A stretch of 56,986 nucleotides of DNA, taken from the NCBI RefSeq assembly GCF_002029255.1, contig NZ_MZGT01000034.1, forward strand, positions 1 through 56,986, in the 5' to 3' direction. The stretch is from Clostridium chromiireducens (GTDB lineage: Bacteria > Bacillota > Clostridia > Clostridiales > Clostridiaceae). The position numbers and the translations under genes were made by a program. Below, piece by piece: positions 25,383-34,089 of this stretch (its first letter is position 1; each line of letters opens with the position of its first letter). Below the pieces are notes generated by a model that worked only from the letters and a program-made list of their open reading frames with translations, did not search any database and had not been told where the DNA came from.

Positions 25383-26513
25383 TTATAAAGATTTGTAATA
25401 AATATCTTTAATTTCTTCTAAAGTAAACTCCTTCGGATGATTTGCTATGCTTGGTTTTGATACCTTCATACAATTTTCCGCCATCCAATTAATGTCATTT
25501 TCCTTAACACCAAGTTCACCTAAAGTTACTTTTAAATCTATTTTTTCTAGGAAACTTCTTATAGCATCTGCACAATCCTTTGCATCAGTACCTCCTAATA
25601 ATTTTGAGATATCACTATACTTTTCTATATCGCTTTGCCAAGATTCTTCAACAATTATTGGTGTAAGTGCTGCAAGACCTTTTCCGTGAACAATATCATG
25701 AAGTCCACTTGCTGGATGCTCAAGACCATGTGGTGCTGTCACTCCTGCTACCCCTATTACCATTCCCCCTAAGGTACTGGCTAAAGATACATTTTCCCAT
25801 GCCTCTAAATTTGTTGGATCATTGTACACTTTAATTAAATTCTCCGATAATAATTTTATTCCATAAAAAGATTGCATACTCGTTAATGGTTGTCCTATTT
25901 TAGATACGTAAGCTTCCATATTATGAGCTAATGCATCAAACCCAACAGATGCAAGTATACTTTTAGGCATTGTAGTCATAAGCTCTGGATCAATAATTGA
26001 CGCCTTTGCAATAATCACATTGGTCCTAAGAGATTTCTTATCTTTAGTTTCAGGATTAGTAAGAACTGAGAAACAGTTTCCCTCACTTCCTGTTCCACAT
26101 GTTGTTGGGACTAAAACTATAGGTAGTGCCTCACCTCCTTGTTTTATTCCAAAGATATATTCTGATATATCTCCAGGATTTTTGGCTGAAAATGCTATAC
26201 TCTTAGCTGCATCCATAATACTTCCACCGCCAAGTCCTAGAACCACATCACATCCTGTTTCTTTTATAATATCAACACCTTCATATACCGTTGTTGTAAG
26301 TGGATTTTGTTCGACTTTATCAAAAACTTCGTACTCGACTTTTGCTTCGGTTAATAAGTTTATGGTCTTATCAAGTAATCCGCTTTTTTTTGTACTGCCT
26401 CTTCCAGTTACAATGAGTGCTTTCTTTCCATACTTAGCCACTTCAGATCCTATTTCATTGCTTCTTCCTCTTCCGAACAACAGATTTATTGGTAAATTAT
26501 AATTAAATATCAT
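25383..26513 (-). CDS. Iron-containing alcohol dehydrogenase
   Basis: This 376-residue group III Fe-ADH uses NAD(P)H and a metal to interconvert an aldehyde and an alcohol. The coenzyme loop LGLGGGSIMDAAKSIAFSA is clear, as are the metal ligands in DALAHNMEAYVS (Asp and His) and in HGLEHPASGLHDIVHGKGLA (two His). Beside aminotransferases it would suit reduction of the semialdehyde they produce, for example succinate semialdehyde to 4-hydroxybutyrate (inference). 1,3-propanediol or butanol dehydrogenase activity cannot be excluded. It heads a two-gene unit with the TIGR04076-like gene. Confidence 0.88.
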   Translation of the reverse strand: MIFNYNLPINLLFGRGRSNEIGSEVAKYGKKALIVTGRGSTKKSGLLDKTINLLTEAKVEYEVFDKVEQNPLTTTVYEGVDIIKETGCDVVLGLGGGSIMDAAKSIAFSAKNPGDISEYIFGIKQGGEALPIVLVPTTCGTGSEGNCFSVLTNPETKDKKSLRTNVIIAKASIIDPELMTTMPKSILASVGFDALAHNMEAYVSKIGQPLTSMQSFYGIKLLSENLIKVYNDPTNLEAWENVSLASTLGGMVIGVAGVTAPHGLEHPASGLHDIVHGKGLAALTPIIVEESWQSDIEKYSDISKLLGGTDAKDCADAIRSFLEKIDLKVTLGELGVKENDINWMAENCMKVSKPSIANHPKEFTLEEIKDIYYKSL

Positions 26514-26610
26514 TATTAATTCCTCCTTATTAGTTAAATATCAATTAAAAATTATATGATTTTTTACTCATCATTTCTTTACTCCCAAAATTAATAATGA
26601 GAATAAAAAA

Positions 26611-26635
26611 ATGCCTTTATTGATAATAAAGACAT
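26611..26635 (-). terminator. Terminator after the class III aminotransferase gene
   Basis: ATGCCTTTATT (26611-26621) pairs with AATAAAGACAT (26625-26635); a seven-base U-run follows on the minus strand. It separates the aminotransferase from the Fe-ADH unit. Confidence 0.8.
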
Positions 26636-26697
26636 CTTTGTCAAAACTATAGTATCATATCAAAAAAATATATTCTATGATTGAATCAAACAATAAT

Positions 26698-28011
26698 TTA
26701 GTGCACTATGAACAATTCATAGAAGACTTGTTCAACAACCTTTAAAGTTCTTATAATATCATCTTCGTTATGTTCTGTTGAGAGATAAATTCTACCTCTT
26801 CTTGATGTAAATCTAACTCCATATTCTTTAGCTTTGTTTACAAATTTCTCATATAGTTCTATATCTGCATTTTCAATGTAATCTCTAAAGTCCTTAGGTG
26901 AAGAATTCATTCCAAATATCAGCATACATATCGATCTTATCCTATCAGAAAATAATTTAACATTATATTTTTCACCTAATTCTCTTAAACCTTCAGTGAA
27001 TTTTCTTCCCAATATATCGAACCTATCATAAATTTCATTATTCTCCAAGGTTTCTATTGTAGCCAAAGCTGCTGCTACTGATATTGGATTAGCATTAAAT
27101 GTACCTGACGCATGTACACCAGACTCCATGATTTCTTTTGTCCCTGCAACCACTGATAATGGATAACCTGAAGCTACTGCTTTTGCAAATACTGCAATGT
27201 CTGGAGTGATCCTATAATATTCTTGTGCACCACCAAGAGCTACTCTAAAGCCAGTTATCACCTCATCGAAAATTAACACAACATTATATTTTTTTGATAA
27301 TTCTCTAATCCCCTGTAAATATCCCTTCTTAGGCAATATAGGACCTGAATCACACATAATCGGTTCTGTAATTATTGCTGCAATTTCAGAAGAATTACTT
27401 TTAAGTACATCCTCCAATATTTTTAGGTCATTCCATGGTAGAATTATTATGTCATCAACTGCTTCTCCTCTTTGACCTTTAGAATGTAGAATTTTTTTTG
27501 GATTTTCCCTTGGTCCAAGTTCATTTATGTAATCTGCATCTATTGTTACCTTTTCCTCATCAGACCACCCGTGATATTGTCCCTCAAATTTAATAATTTT
27601 TTTCTTTCCTGTATATGCTCTTGCAATTCTAAAGGCATGCATATTAGCTTCTGTTCCTGAGCTTTGAAAAGATACTTTCTCTGCACATGGTATAATTTCT
27701 GTAAGTTTTTTTGACAGCCTGCACAAATCAAGAGTAGTTGCTGCAAAATGTGAGCCTTTTTCTAGCTGTTCACTAACCGCCTTATTTATAACATTAGGAC
27801 TATACCCCAAAAGTGCAGGTCCAAAAGCACCAATATAGTCAATATATTCATTCCCATCCACATCATACACTTTTGATCCATTTCCTCTTTCCAAACAAAT
27901 AGGATATTCTTCATACTTAGATTTTTGAAATGAACTAGCAACACCATCCACTAAGTAATTCTTAGTTTCTTCAAATAACTCCTTTGATTTTTTTGTTTCT
28001 AACTTATTCAT
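26698..28011 (-). CDS. Class III aminotransferase, glutamate-1-semialdehyde aminomutase-like
   Basis: This 437-residue PLP enzyme is of the class III group. Sequences such as GNGSKVYDVDGNEYIDYIGAFGPALLGY, SSGTEANMHAFRIARAYTGKKKIIKFEGQYHGW, FDEVITGFR and the lysine in FAKAVASGYPLSVVAG resemble glutamate-1-semialdehyde 2,1-aminomutase (HemL) and related amine transaminases. A true HemL would normally sit with heme genes; here the setting is an amine-catabolic cluster, so an amine or beta-amino acid transaminase is more likely. It has its own terminator and a divergent promoter region shared with the hemerythrin-like gene. Substrate unknown. Confidence 0.8.
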   Translation of the reverse strand: MNKLETKKSKELFEETKNYLVDGVASSFQKSKYEEYPICLERGNGSKVYDVDGNEYIDYIGAFGPALLGYSPNVINKAVSEQLEKGSHFAATTLDLCRLSKKLTEIIPCAEKVSFQSSGTEANMHAFRIARAYTGKKKIIKFEGQYHGWSDEEKVTIDADYINELGPRENPKKILHSKGQRGEAVDDIIILPWNDLKILEDVLKSNSSEIAAIITEPIMCDSGPILPKKGYLQGIRELSKKYNVVLIFDEVITGFRVALGGAQEYYRITPDIAVFAKAVASGYPLSVVAGTKEIMESGVHASGTFNANPISVAAALATIETLENNEIYDRFDILGRKFTEGLRELGEKYNVKLFSDRIRSICMLIFGMNSSPKDFRDYIENADIELYEKFVNKAKEYGVRFTSRRGRIYLSTEHNEDDIIRTLKVVEQVFYELFIVH

Positions 28012-28238
28012 AGATATCCCACCTTTTTATATAAATAGTATCATACTAATAAAGTAAATAATATGAGCGCTTTTCACAATAATTTGGTGCATAGTGTATA
28101 TTAGTAAATTATAATTCCTGCTAAATGCACAAATAATTATATTTGTTTAATTAAGCATTTATTGTAACTATTGTTACATACATCTAGTTTGATAACTTTT
28201 ATACTATAATCAAGATATATATAAATGAGGTGTTAATT
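28012..28238. promoter_or_regulatory. Divergent promoter region
   Basis: This 227-base region drives the aminotransferase leftwards and the hemerythrin-like gene rightwards. The only distinct elements are GGTGCATAGTGTA (28085-28097) and ATGCACAAAT (28125-28134). For the rightward gene there is a TATACTATAAT-like -10 region near 28200-28209 and a GAGGTG ribosome binding site. No operator is clear. Confidence 0.35.
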
Positions 28239-28649
28239 ATGAATATAGATAATTTAATGAGAGAACATAAAGGTATTTTTGAAGAAATTGAATATATAAC
28301 TAATTTAATATATAAGAATAATATTGAGTCAAATCTTTTAGATATAACTAGTCATATAAATAAGCTTGCTGGTAAATTGAAAATTCATTTAGGCTCAGAA
28401 GATAAATTTCTATACCCTAGGTTACTTAGTAGTAGTGATGATAAACTTAAAAATCTAGCTAACTCATATATCAATGAGATGGGTGATATTTCAGAAATAT
28501 TTACAGATTATAAAAACGGTTATAATACTAAAAGTAAAATTTTATCTGAAGGAATTGATAAATTTGTCCTTGAAACAAAGAAAATATTAAAATCAATAGA
28601 ATCAAGGATTACTAAAGAAGAAAACGGGTTATATATAATGATTAAATAA
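28239..28649 (+). CDS. Hemerythrin-like HHE domain protein
   Basis: This helical protein of about 136 residues resembles the hemerythrin HHE cation-binding family. An early LMREHKGIFEEIEYI helix and a middle SHINKLAGKLKIHLGSEDKFLYPRL helix supply the expected His/Glu ligands, and a last helix ends RITKEENGLYIMI. Such proteins bind a di-iron centre and sense or store oxygen, nitric oxide or iron. The last-helix His ligands are less obvious than usual, so metal binding may be incomplete. The ATG at 28239 follows GAGGTG at six bases; the GTG at 28230 falls in that site. It stands alone and is followed by a long palindrome. Confidence 0.7.
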   Translation: MNIDNLMREHKGIFEEIEYITNLIYKNNIESNLLDITSHINKLAGKLKIHLGSEDKFLYPRLLSSSDDKLKNLANSYINEMGDISEIFTDYKNGYNTKSKILSEGIDKFVLETKKILKSIESRITKEENGLYIMIK

Positions 28650-28652
28650 CTC

Positions 28653-28864
28653 ATAACCAACCGAAAGAGAGTGTACTCTGTTACTCGGTTTCAGGAGAAT
28701 ACAGCTGTGTATTTCTAACAGTAAAAGTTGTCACCATTCCCGCTTGCTCCTGAGGCAAAGCTCAGGACAAGCAAGAATGGAACAACTTTTACTGAAGAAA
28801 TACCTACAGCTATATTCTCAATGAAACACTGCGTAAAAGAGTACACTCTCTTTCTATTATGATA
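28653..28864 (+). repeat. Palindromic repeat family 1, copy C (full form)
   Basis: This is the clearest member. AAAGAGAGTGTACTCT (28664-28679) pairs perfectly with AGAGTACACTCTCTTT (28838-28853). GAGAATACAGCTGT and TATTTCT pair with AGAAATAC and ACAGCTATATTCTC. CAGTAAAAGTTGT pairs with ACAACTTTTACTG, CCATTC with GAATGG, and TCCTGAG with CTCAGGA at the tip. Nearly all of the 212 bases take part in one stem. The outer ACCGAAAGrGA and inner GGAACAACTT are shared with copy B, while the paired stem bases differ in a compensated way. Confidence 0.85.
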
Positions 28865-28954
28865 AAATTTGATTCCTATTCATGTTTCGTTTATCTATAA
28901 CTACCCAATTAAACCTTGAACGATATTAATAAGTAGATATTATTTTATCAGATC

Positions 28955-29045
28955 TGTAACAGCCGTAACATTCCATCTTTTCTAATTTAGATATAATCTA
29001 TTCACTCTTATGGACTAACTGATACTTGAATTTATTAGTTTTACT
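28955..29045. repeat. Possible degenerate copy of the sugar-operon repeat (family 3)
   Basis: CCGTAACATTCCATCTTTTC, then TAGATATAA and GGACTAACTGATACTTGAA follow the same order as CCGTAACACTCCATTTAATC, TGGATATAA and GGACTAGGTGCCCCTTGAG at 47329-47395. The match fades after that. I regard it as a likely but decayed relative. Confidence 0.4.
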
Positions 29046-29063
29046 TTATATTGAACATAAAAA

Positions 29064-29100
29064 GAACTAGACTCACAATTTTGTTATGCGAGTCGAGTTC
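29064..29100 (-). terminator. Terminator after cysK
   Basis: GAACTAGACTC (29064-29074) pairs with GAGTCGAGTTC (29090-29100) with one mismatch; CTTTTTATG follows on the minus strand. Confidence 0.8.
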
Positions 29101-29121
29101 ATAATTCATATTTCAATATTT

Positions 29122-30057
29122 TTATTTATCTTCAAATAATGCTGTTGATAAGTAACGTTCACCTGTGTCTGGTAATAGTGCTACTATTGTTTTTCCTGCA
29201 TTTTCTGGGCGTTTTGCTAGTTCTGTTGCTGCGTATGCTGCTGCTCCTGATGAAATACCTACAAGTAATCCTTCTGTCTTAGATAATTCTCTAGCTGCTC
29301 CGAATGCTTCTTCTGTTTTAATTTTTATAATTTCATCATATACTTTTGTATTTAAAACGTCTGGTACAAATCCCGCACCAATTCCTTGTATTTTATGTGG
29401 GCCTGCTTTACCTTCTGATAATACTGGAGAATCCGCTGGTTCTACTGCAACAATTTTAACGTCTGGATTTTTAGATTTTAGGTATTCTCCAACTCCTGTA
29501 ACAGTTCCACCAGTACCAACACCAGCTACAAATATATCTACTTTTCCTTCTGTATCTTCCCAAATTTCAGGCCCAGTTGTACTTCTGTGTACTTCTGGAT
29601 TAGCAGGGTTAACAAATTGTCCAGGTATAAATGAATTTGGAGTTTCTTCAGCTAATTCAGTTGCTTTAGCTATTGCTCCCTTCATTCCTTTAGCACCTTC
29701 AGTTAAAACTATTTCAGCTCCATAAGCTTTTATAAGACTACGTCTTTCTACACTCATTGTTTCTGGCATAACAATTATAACCTTATATCCTTTTGCAGTT
29801 CCAATAGATGCAATACCTATTCCTGTATTACCACTAGTTGGTTCGATTATTACTGATCCAGGCTTTAATTCTCCTCTTGCTTCTGCATCTTCAATCATAG
29901 CTTTTGCAATTCTATCTTTAACGCTTCCAGCTGGATTAAAATATTCTAATTTAGCTAATACCGTAGCTTTTAAATCTTTTCCTTCGCTATAGTTTGCTAC
30001 CTCTAATAATGGTGTTCTACCTACTAATTCTGCTAAATTCTTATATATCTTTGACAT
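29122..30057 (-). CDS. cysK: Cysteine synthase A (O-acetylserine sulfhydrylase)
   Basis: This is a fold-type II PLP enzyme of 311 residues that makes cysteine from O-acetylserine and sulfide. The Schiff-base lysine is in [11 protein letters not shown] (K47 from the chosen start). [11 protein letters not shown] binds substrate, [10 protein letters not shown] binds the PLP phosphate, and [10 protein letters not shown] and [12 protein letters not shown] are characteristic of CysK. The ATG at 30057 follows GAGGAGTGG; a GTG three codons earlier lies within that site. It is monocistronic, with its own consensus promoter and terminator. The TcyP-like cystine symporter at 11-12.5 kb may belong to the same sulfur economy. 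Confidence 0.95.
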   Translation of the reverse strand: MSKIYKNLAELVGRTPLLEVANYSEGKDLKATVLAKLEYFNPAGSVKDRIAKAMIEDAEARGELKPGSVIIEPTSGNTGIGIASIGTAKGYKVIIVMPETMSVERRSLIKAYGAEIVLTEGAKGMKGAIAKATELAEETPNSFIPGQFVNPANPEVHRSTTGPEIWEDTEGKVDIFVAGVGTGGTVTGVGEYLKSKNPDVKIVAVEPADSPVLSEGKAGPHKIQGIGAGFVPDVLNTKVYDEIIKIKTEEAFGAARELSKTEGLLVGISSGAAAYAATELAKRPENAGKTIVALLPDTGERYLSTALFEDK

Positions 30058-30110
30058 TGTAACCACTCCTCAACCTTCTCTTATAATTCTTATCTGTTTA
30101 CTATGTTATT

Positions 30111-30139
30111 AGTATATTCTTCTATTACTATATAGTCAA
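30111..30139 (-). promoter_or_regulatory. Sigma-A promoter of cysK
   Basis: On the minus strand TTGACT (30134-30139) and TATACT (30111-30116) are 17 bases apart, about 54 bases before the cysK start. The spacer CTATTACTATATAG-like sequence is partly palindromic and might be a regulator site. The rest of the 330-base gap (30058-30395) shows only the terminator at 30349-30389. Confidence 0.75.
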
Positions 30140-30348
30140 CACTTTTTTGTATATTTCTAAAAAACTTTTGTTTAATTTTTAATTTTCTTTTACAGACTTA
30201 ATTTAAATATTTTTATGTATCTTTCTAATGCTATTATCCACATTATCTAGTCTTAGTAATATACAAAATCCTATCGCATTTAAATTTATATTTTTCAATT
30301 CAAAACGAAATTATTCATAAATTAATTATTGTTGCTTTACTTATGAAA

Positions 30349-30389
30349 AAATAAACAGATATCGTTCAATTTTCGATACCTGTTTATTT
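30349..30389 (-). terminator. Terminator after the nitroreductase gene
   Basis: AAATAAACAGATATCG (30349-30364) pairs with CGATACCTGTTTATTT (30374-30389), one mismatch; it can act in both directions. Confidence 0.8.
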
Positions 30390-30395
30390 CTATAA

Positions 30396-30917
30396 TTATT
30401 TAATGAATTTGATAACTCCCTCTTTTCTTTCATGAATCTTAGGTGCACTATTAGGATATCCGATTGCTGCCATTCCCCAAACAATATGATTTTCTGGGAT
30501 ATCGAAGCCTGTTAACACTTCTCTTACTTCTTCTTTGTCACAAATAGTCTTTAATTGGTTAATCCAGCATGACCCTATTCCTAAGGAATTTGCCATTAAA
30601 AATATATTTTCTAGAGCGCACGCACAATCTGCAAGTCCATTTGTATTATCCTTATCATTGGATAACATAATTAAAGTTGGAGGTGCATAAAAATTATATC
30701 CTGCATCTCTTCCTAAAGCTTCCCTAATCACCTTTGCAAGCAATTCTATTTTCTCCTTATTTTGAACAACAGTGAATTGCCAGCTTTGTTTATTCATACC
30801 ACTTGGTGCATATGTTCCAGCTTCTAATATTAGCCTCAATTCTTCATCTTTTATTTGTTCTTCTTTAAAGTCTCTTACACTTCTTCTTGATACTATGTTC
30901 TGCAAAATCTCATTCAT
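30396..30917 (-). CDS. Nitroreductase-family FMN flavoprotein
   Basis: This is a small nitroreductase of 173 residues. RRSVRDFKEEQI near the N-terminus supplies the FMN phosphate-binding arginines, PSGMNKQSWQFTVV is the next conserved block, and GLADCACALENIFLMANSLGIGSCWI and MAAIGYPN are typical. Members reduce nitroaromatics, quinones or flavins with NAD(P)H and work as dimers. The physiological substrate is not evident. It stands alone between the YibE/F gene and cysK. Confidence 0.88.
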   Translation of the reverse strand: MNEILQNIVSRRSVRDFKEEQIKDEELRLILEAGTYAPSGMNKQSWQFTVVQNKEKIELLAKVIREALGRDAGYNFYAPPTLIMLSNDKDNTNGLADCACALENIFLMANSLGIGSCWINQLKTICDKEEVREVLTGFDIPENHIVWGMAAIGYPNSAPKIHERKEGVIKFIK

Positions 30918-31015
30918 GATAACATCCTCCTAATATATTTGATACTAATAATATAATACTATTTATTTTCCGTTACTTCCAGTTTGAAAATATGTCTGTT
31001 TTTATTAGATATCAT

Positions 31016-32182
31016 TTAACTCTCTATAACCTCTGCGGTACTCTCAACAATTTCACACTCATCAATCTTTGTAGTTAATAAAATCCCGCTTGCTATTGCG
31101 GTAAATGGAGCTACCGTTACAAGACCAAAGCTTCCTATTAAGGTATGAAGTATTTCAGAAGATACGTATTTTAAATTTAGTATGTTAATTATAGGTGTCC
31201 CTTGGGCCATAAATACCATAAGTAATCCAATAAATCCACCTGAATATGCAAGTAAAAGTGTTGTCATCATTGTTCCCATAATTGATCTTCCAACATTAAC
31301 TCCAGATTTAATAGCTTCAAGTCTTGTAATATCAGGCTTTTTTTCTATTACTTCAGCCACTGCTGATGTTATATCTACTGCTACATCCATAACTGCCCCG
31401 CATGATGCTATAAATATACTAGCTATAAATATTTGTGTAAGATTTAGATTCTCATATCCTGAATACAAAAGAGATTCTGAATATGACATTACTGCACCAT
31501 GAATCTTGAATTTGCTCACAAAAAATAGTGCCATAAAGCAAGTAACAAAAGCTCCAGATAATGAACCAATTATTGCAGCTAAAGATTTTTTATCTATTCC
31601 ATAGACTAATCCTATTATAGTAATTATTAATATAGTAGTAGTTATTCCCCCTACTATTACTGGATTATATCCCATCAAAAATGATGGAATCAGCACTTTC
31701 CAGATCGCTAAAATTGTGAATATAAATGATAAAATTGATTTTATTCCAACTATTCCTGCAAATCCAACAAGTACAACTATAAAAATTGCAGCAAGCAAAA
31801 TTTCATAGTTAAGTCTATAGTGATCCACAAGTGTAGCCACTCTAATTTCATCACCTGTATAGTCAAGGGTAACTAATATCTTATCTCCTGCTTGAAATAT
31901 TTTATCTTGTTCAAGGGATCCATCTAGTCTATTAGTTCCTCTAGTAGTCTTTCCTTTAAATTTCCCTTCAAGAATTTCTATATCACACAACTGCTCTCCT
32001 ACTTTTATTAGGCCAGTCTCTTTAATAAAACTCTCATCAGTACTTAAAACCTTTGCCGCTACTCTTTCTGTATTTTCATATTTATTTTCAGGAAATTGAT
32101 TTGGTAATAACAAAAGAAAAATTATTCCTAATAAAGTTATTATTATTGGAATCGTATTTTGTCTATTAAAATCCTTAAACAT
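31016..32182 (-). CDS. YibE/F-family membrane protein
   Basis: This 388-residue membrane protein has one N-terminal hydrophobic segment (about 12-28) and an extracytoplasmic domain of about 100 residues (AAKVLSTDES ... VDHYRLNYE). Seven or so membrane helices follow, with GFAGIVGIKSILSFIFT, SIFIASCGAVMDVAVDITSAV and GRSIMGTMMTTLLLAYSGG. These are characteristic of the YibE/F family, for which no reaction is established to my knowledge. It starts after AGGAGGA. It is separated from the nitroreductase gene by 98 bases; cotranscription is possible. Confidence 0.82.
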   Translation of the reverse strand: MFKDFNRQNTIPIIITLLGIIFLLLLPNQFPENKYENTERVAAKVLSTDESFIKETGLIKVGEQLCDIEILEGKFKGKTTRGTNRLDGSLEQDKIFQAGDKILVTLDYTGDEIRVATLVDHYRLNYEILLAAIFIVVLVGFAGIVGIKSILSFIFTILAIWKVLIPSFLMGYNPVIVGGITTTILIITIIGLVYGIDKKSLAAIIGSLSGAFVTCFMALFFVSKFKIHGAVMSYSESLLYSGYENLNLTQIFIASIFIASCGAVMDVAVDITSAVAEVIEKKPDITRLEAIKSGVNVGRSIMGTMMTTLLLAYSGGFIGLLMVFMAQGTPIINILNLKYVSSEILHTLIGSFGLVTVAPFTAIASGILLTTKIDECEIVESTAEVIES

Positions 32183-32219
32183 TTAATCCTCCTCTTTACA
32201 TTTATGCGAATAAACAACA

Positions 32220-32257
32220 TATAGAGAATAAGCCATACTAAATGCTTATCCTCTATA
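32220..32257 (-). terminator. Terminator after the alkaline phosphatase gene
   Basis: TATAGAG (32220-32226) pairs with CTCTATA (32251-32257) and ATAAGC (32228-32233) with GCTTAT (32244-32249). The U-run is weak, so it may be a processing hairpin instead. Confidence 0.55.
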
Positions 32258-32354
32258 CAACCCATGTTTCCCATATTATAGAATTCTCTGTGATACCCTC
32301 TTTATAGCTTTAAAAACCCTCATTTACTCAATTCCCTTATATTCGTATAATAAA

Positions 32355-33905
32355 TTATTGTATTTTTGTTATTGATTTAAGCTTATCAAATACATTTGTA
32401 TTGTCATAATATCCACTAAACAAATCTTGTCCTACTCCTTTTGCCATCATAGCAACTGGTAAACCTGTGTGTGAATATGAACTAAACGAAATTCCTGATT
32501 TATTATTTAATATGTGAGTTAATGTTACTGAAAATGGTTCATATGTTCCATATAGCACATTTTCATTTTCATCTAGCTTTCTGCTTTCCTTTGGAAGCAT
32601 GCTCTTGTCATATGCAGCTTTTATTCTCGCTTCTTCTGCTTGAGTTAATACCATTCCACCTTTTGTTGACTCTCCACTTGAACCTGCTCTTTTAAGCCCA
32701 AAGCTTTTTTCAACGTCTTTCATTGCATCATCAAAAGAGGTCTTCTTTTCTCTGTATTCTGCAATCTTTCTATCAAATGAAGTATATGATTCTTTTTGAT
32801 TTGATAAATTTTGTAAATAAGTATCGTAATTAGTTCCTGCAAATCCAATTGTAAGTCCACCGGTTTCATGGTCTCCAGTTACTAAAATTAAGGTTTCATC
32901 TGGATGCGCATTGTAGAAATTAATTGCTTGTTGTACTGAATCACTAAAAGCTTGTGTATCATTAATATTTGATCCCGCATCATTAGCATGACCAGCCCAG
33001 TCAATCTTTCCTCCTTCAACCATCATAAAAAACCCTTTATCATTATTAAGTACATCTATAGCTTTTTTAGTATAATCTGCAAGTGAAAGTTCATCTCCAG
33101 TTCTATCTATACTATATTTTAATGCTCCACTTTCTTTCTCAACTTCATCATCAGGACAAACAGCTATTGCTTTCTCACCATTTTTTAAAGCTTCTATATC
33201 TGCTTTAGTATTAACTACTTTATACCCCTTTGCCTTAGCCAATTCCCCTACTTTAGTCTTCCCTTGTTCTTTTACTTCCTTTGAATCATCTGATAAGAAC
33301 TTTCCACCTGCAAAAAAATCAAAGTTTGAATCTACAAGTTGAAGTCCCATATTGTAATAATCTCCTCTTGATGGAACATGTGCATAATATGCCCCCGGAG
33401 TTGCATGATCTATATTTACTGATGATACTATACCAATTTTATATCCTAGCTGCTTTTTCAATTTTTCAGTTATAGTTTCATAGGTCTTTGTTTTTGTTTC
33501 ATCCATGTTAATAACACTGCTTAATGTTTTCTTACCAGTTGAAAGTGAAGTTGCTGTTGAAGCTGAATCTGGACAAACTGATGTTGAATCATAAGTAGTT
33601 ACTGTTCCTGCTACTGGGAAATTCATAAATGACAACTTTTCTGGATTTGGATAATTACCTTTCTTTACATCTATTGCGCCATGAGCCTGCACACCTTTAT
33701 AATATTGCGCAGCCTGTATTTGCGGAAAACTCATACCATCTCCAATAAACATAAAAATATACTTTGGAGTTTTACCATTCCAACTTGAACTTGATGCTGC
33801 TTTTACTTCTTGAGGTTTTATTTGGCTATTTACTGTATAGCCTGTACCTAATACTATTGCTAATGCTAACATTGAACCTAATATTCTTTTCACCGTCTTG
33901 TTCAT
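32355..33905 (-). CDS. phoA: Secreted alkaline phosphatase
   Basis: This 516-residue phosphomonoesterase of the alkaline phosphatase superfamily has an N-terminal signal peptide (KTVKRILGSMLALAIVLGTGY, probable cleavage after KAA near 37). The first metal aspartate is in MFIGDGMS (D56) and the nucleophile serine in CPDSASTAT (S114). Later ligands are seen in VEGGKIDWAGHAND and TGDHETGG. It releases phosphate from organic esters outside the cell. It is a single gene. A Pho-type control is expected from the family, but I could not recognise a Pho box upstream. Confidence 0.92.
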   Translation of the reverse strand: MNKTVKRILGSMLALAIVLGTGYTVNSQIKPQEVKAASSSSWNGKTPKYIFMFIGDGMSFPQIQAAQYYKGVQAHGAIDVKKGNYPNPEKLSFMNFPVAGTVTTYDSTSVCPDSASTATSLSTGKKTLSSVINMDETKTKTYETITEKLKKQLGYKIGIVSSVNIDHATPGAYYAHVPSRGDYYNMGLQLVDSNFDFFAGGKFLSDDSKEVKEQGKTKVGELAKAKGYKVVNTKADIEALKNGEKAIAVCPDDEVEKESGALKYSIDRTGDELSLADYTKKAIDVLNNDKGFFMMVEGGKIDWAGHANDAGSNINDTQAFSDSVQQAINFYNAHPDETLILVTGDHETGGLTIGFAGTNYDTYLQNLSNQKESYTSFDRKIAEYREKKTSFDDAMKDVEKSFGLKRAGSSGESTKGGMVLTQAEEARIKAAYDKSMLPKESRKLDENENVLYGTYEPFSVTLTHILNNKSGISFSSYSHTGLPVAMMAKGVGQDLFSGYYDNTNVFDKLKSITKIQ

Positions 33906-33990
33906 TAATTACACCCCTTAAATTTATTTATAACTGCTTAAACTTATAGACATTTTTATAAACAGAAGAGCAATCTTTAATCAACTTCAT

Positions 33991-34076
33991 GTTTATTTAC
34001 ATTTTAATTACCAAATTAAGTATATTAGCTCTTAGTTAACAGAGTTTTACCATTAGGTAAATTAATGTAAATAAAG
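33991..34076. repeat. Inverted repeat between araC and phoA genes
   Basis: GTTTATTTACATTTTAATTACC (33991-34012) and GGTAAATTAATGTAAATAAAG (34056-34076) are inverted copies with few mismatches; the 43-base loop contains CTCT/AGAG. It starts just after the AraC-family gene and lies in the phoA upstream region, so it can be the araC terminator, a phoA operator, or both. Confidence 0.5.
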
Positions 34077-34089
34077 TGTTAAATACTGG

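Larger units (their letters stand above)
28650..29121. other. Convergent intergenic region with palindrome and repeat relic
   Basis: This 472-base gap separates the hemerythrin-like gene from cysK (convergent). It contains family 1 palindrome C (28653-28864), a possible relic of the sugar-operon repeat (28955-29045) and the cysK terminator (29064-29100). No gene seen. Confidence 0.65.

Noticed and set aside
26698..26712. Operator motif GTGCACTATGAAC shared with 22476-22488
   Set aside because: It falls inside the end of the class III aminotransferase coding sequence, so the likeness is probably chance.
26698..28011. HemL (glutamate-1-semialdehyde aminomutase) for heme synthesis
   Set aside because: The sequence resembles HemL, but no tetrapyrrole gene is nearby and the setting is amine catabolism; kept as HemL-like only.
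17535..29725. Long antisense open frames inside genes (for example 17535-17963, 20885-21418, 24301-24699, 26020-26502, 29165-29725)
   Set aside because: They lie wholly or almost wholly opposite well-supported genes, show low-complexity composition from reverse-strand codons and lack ribosome binding sites.
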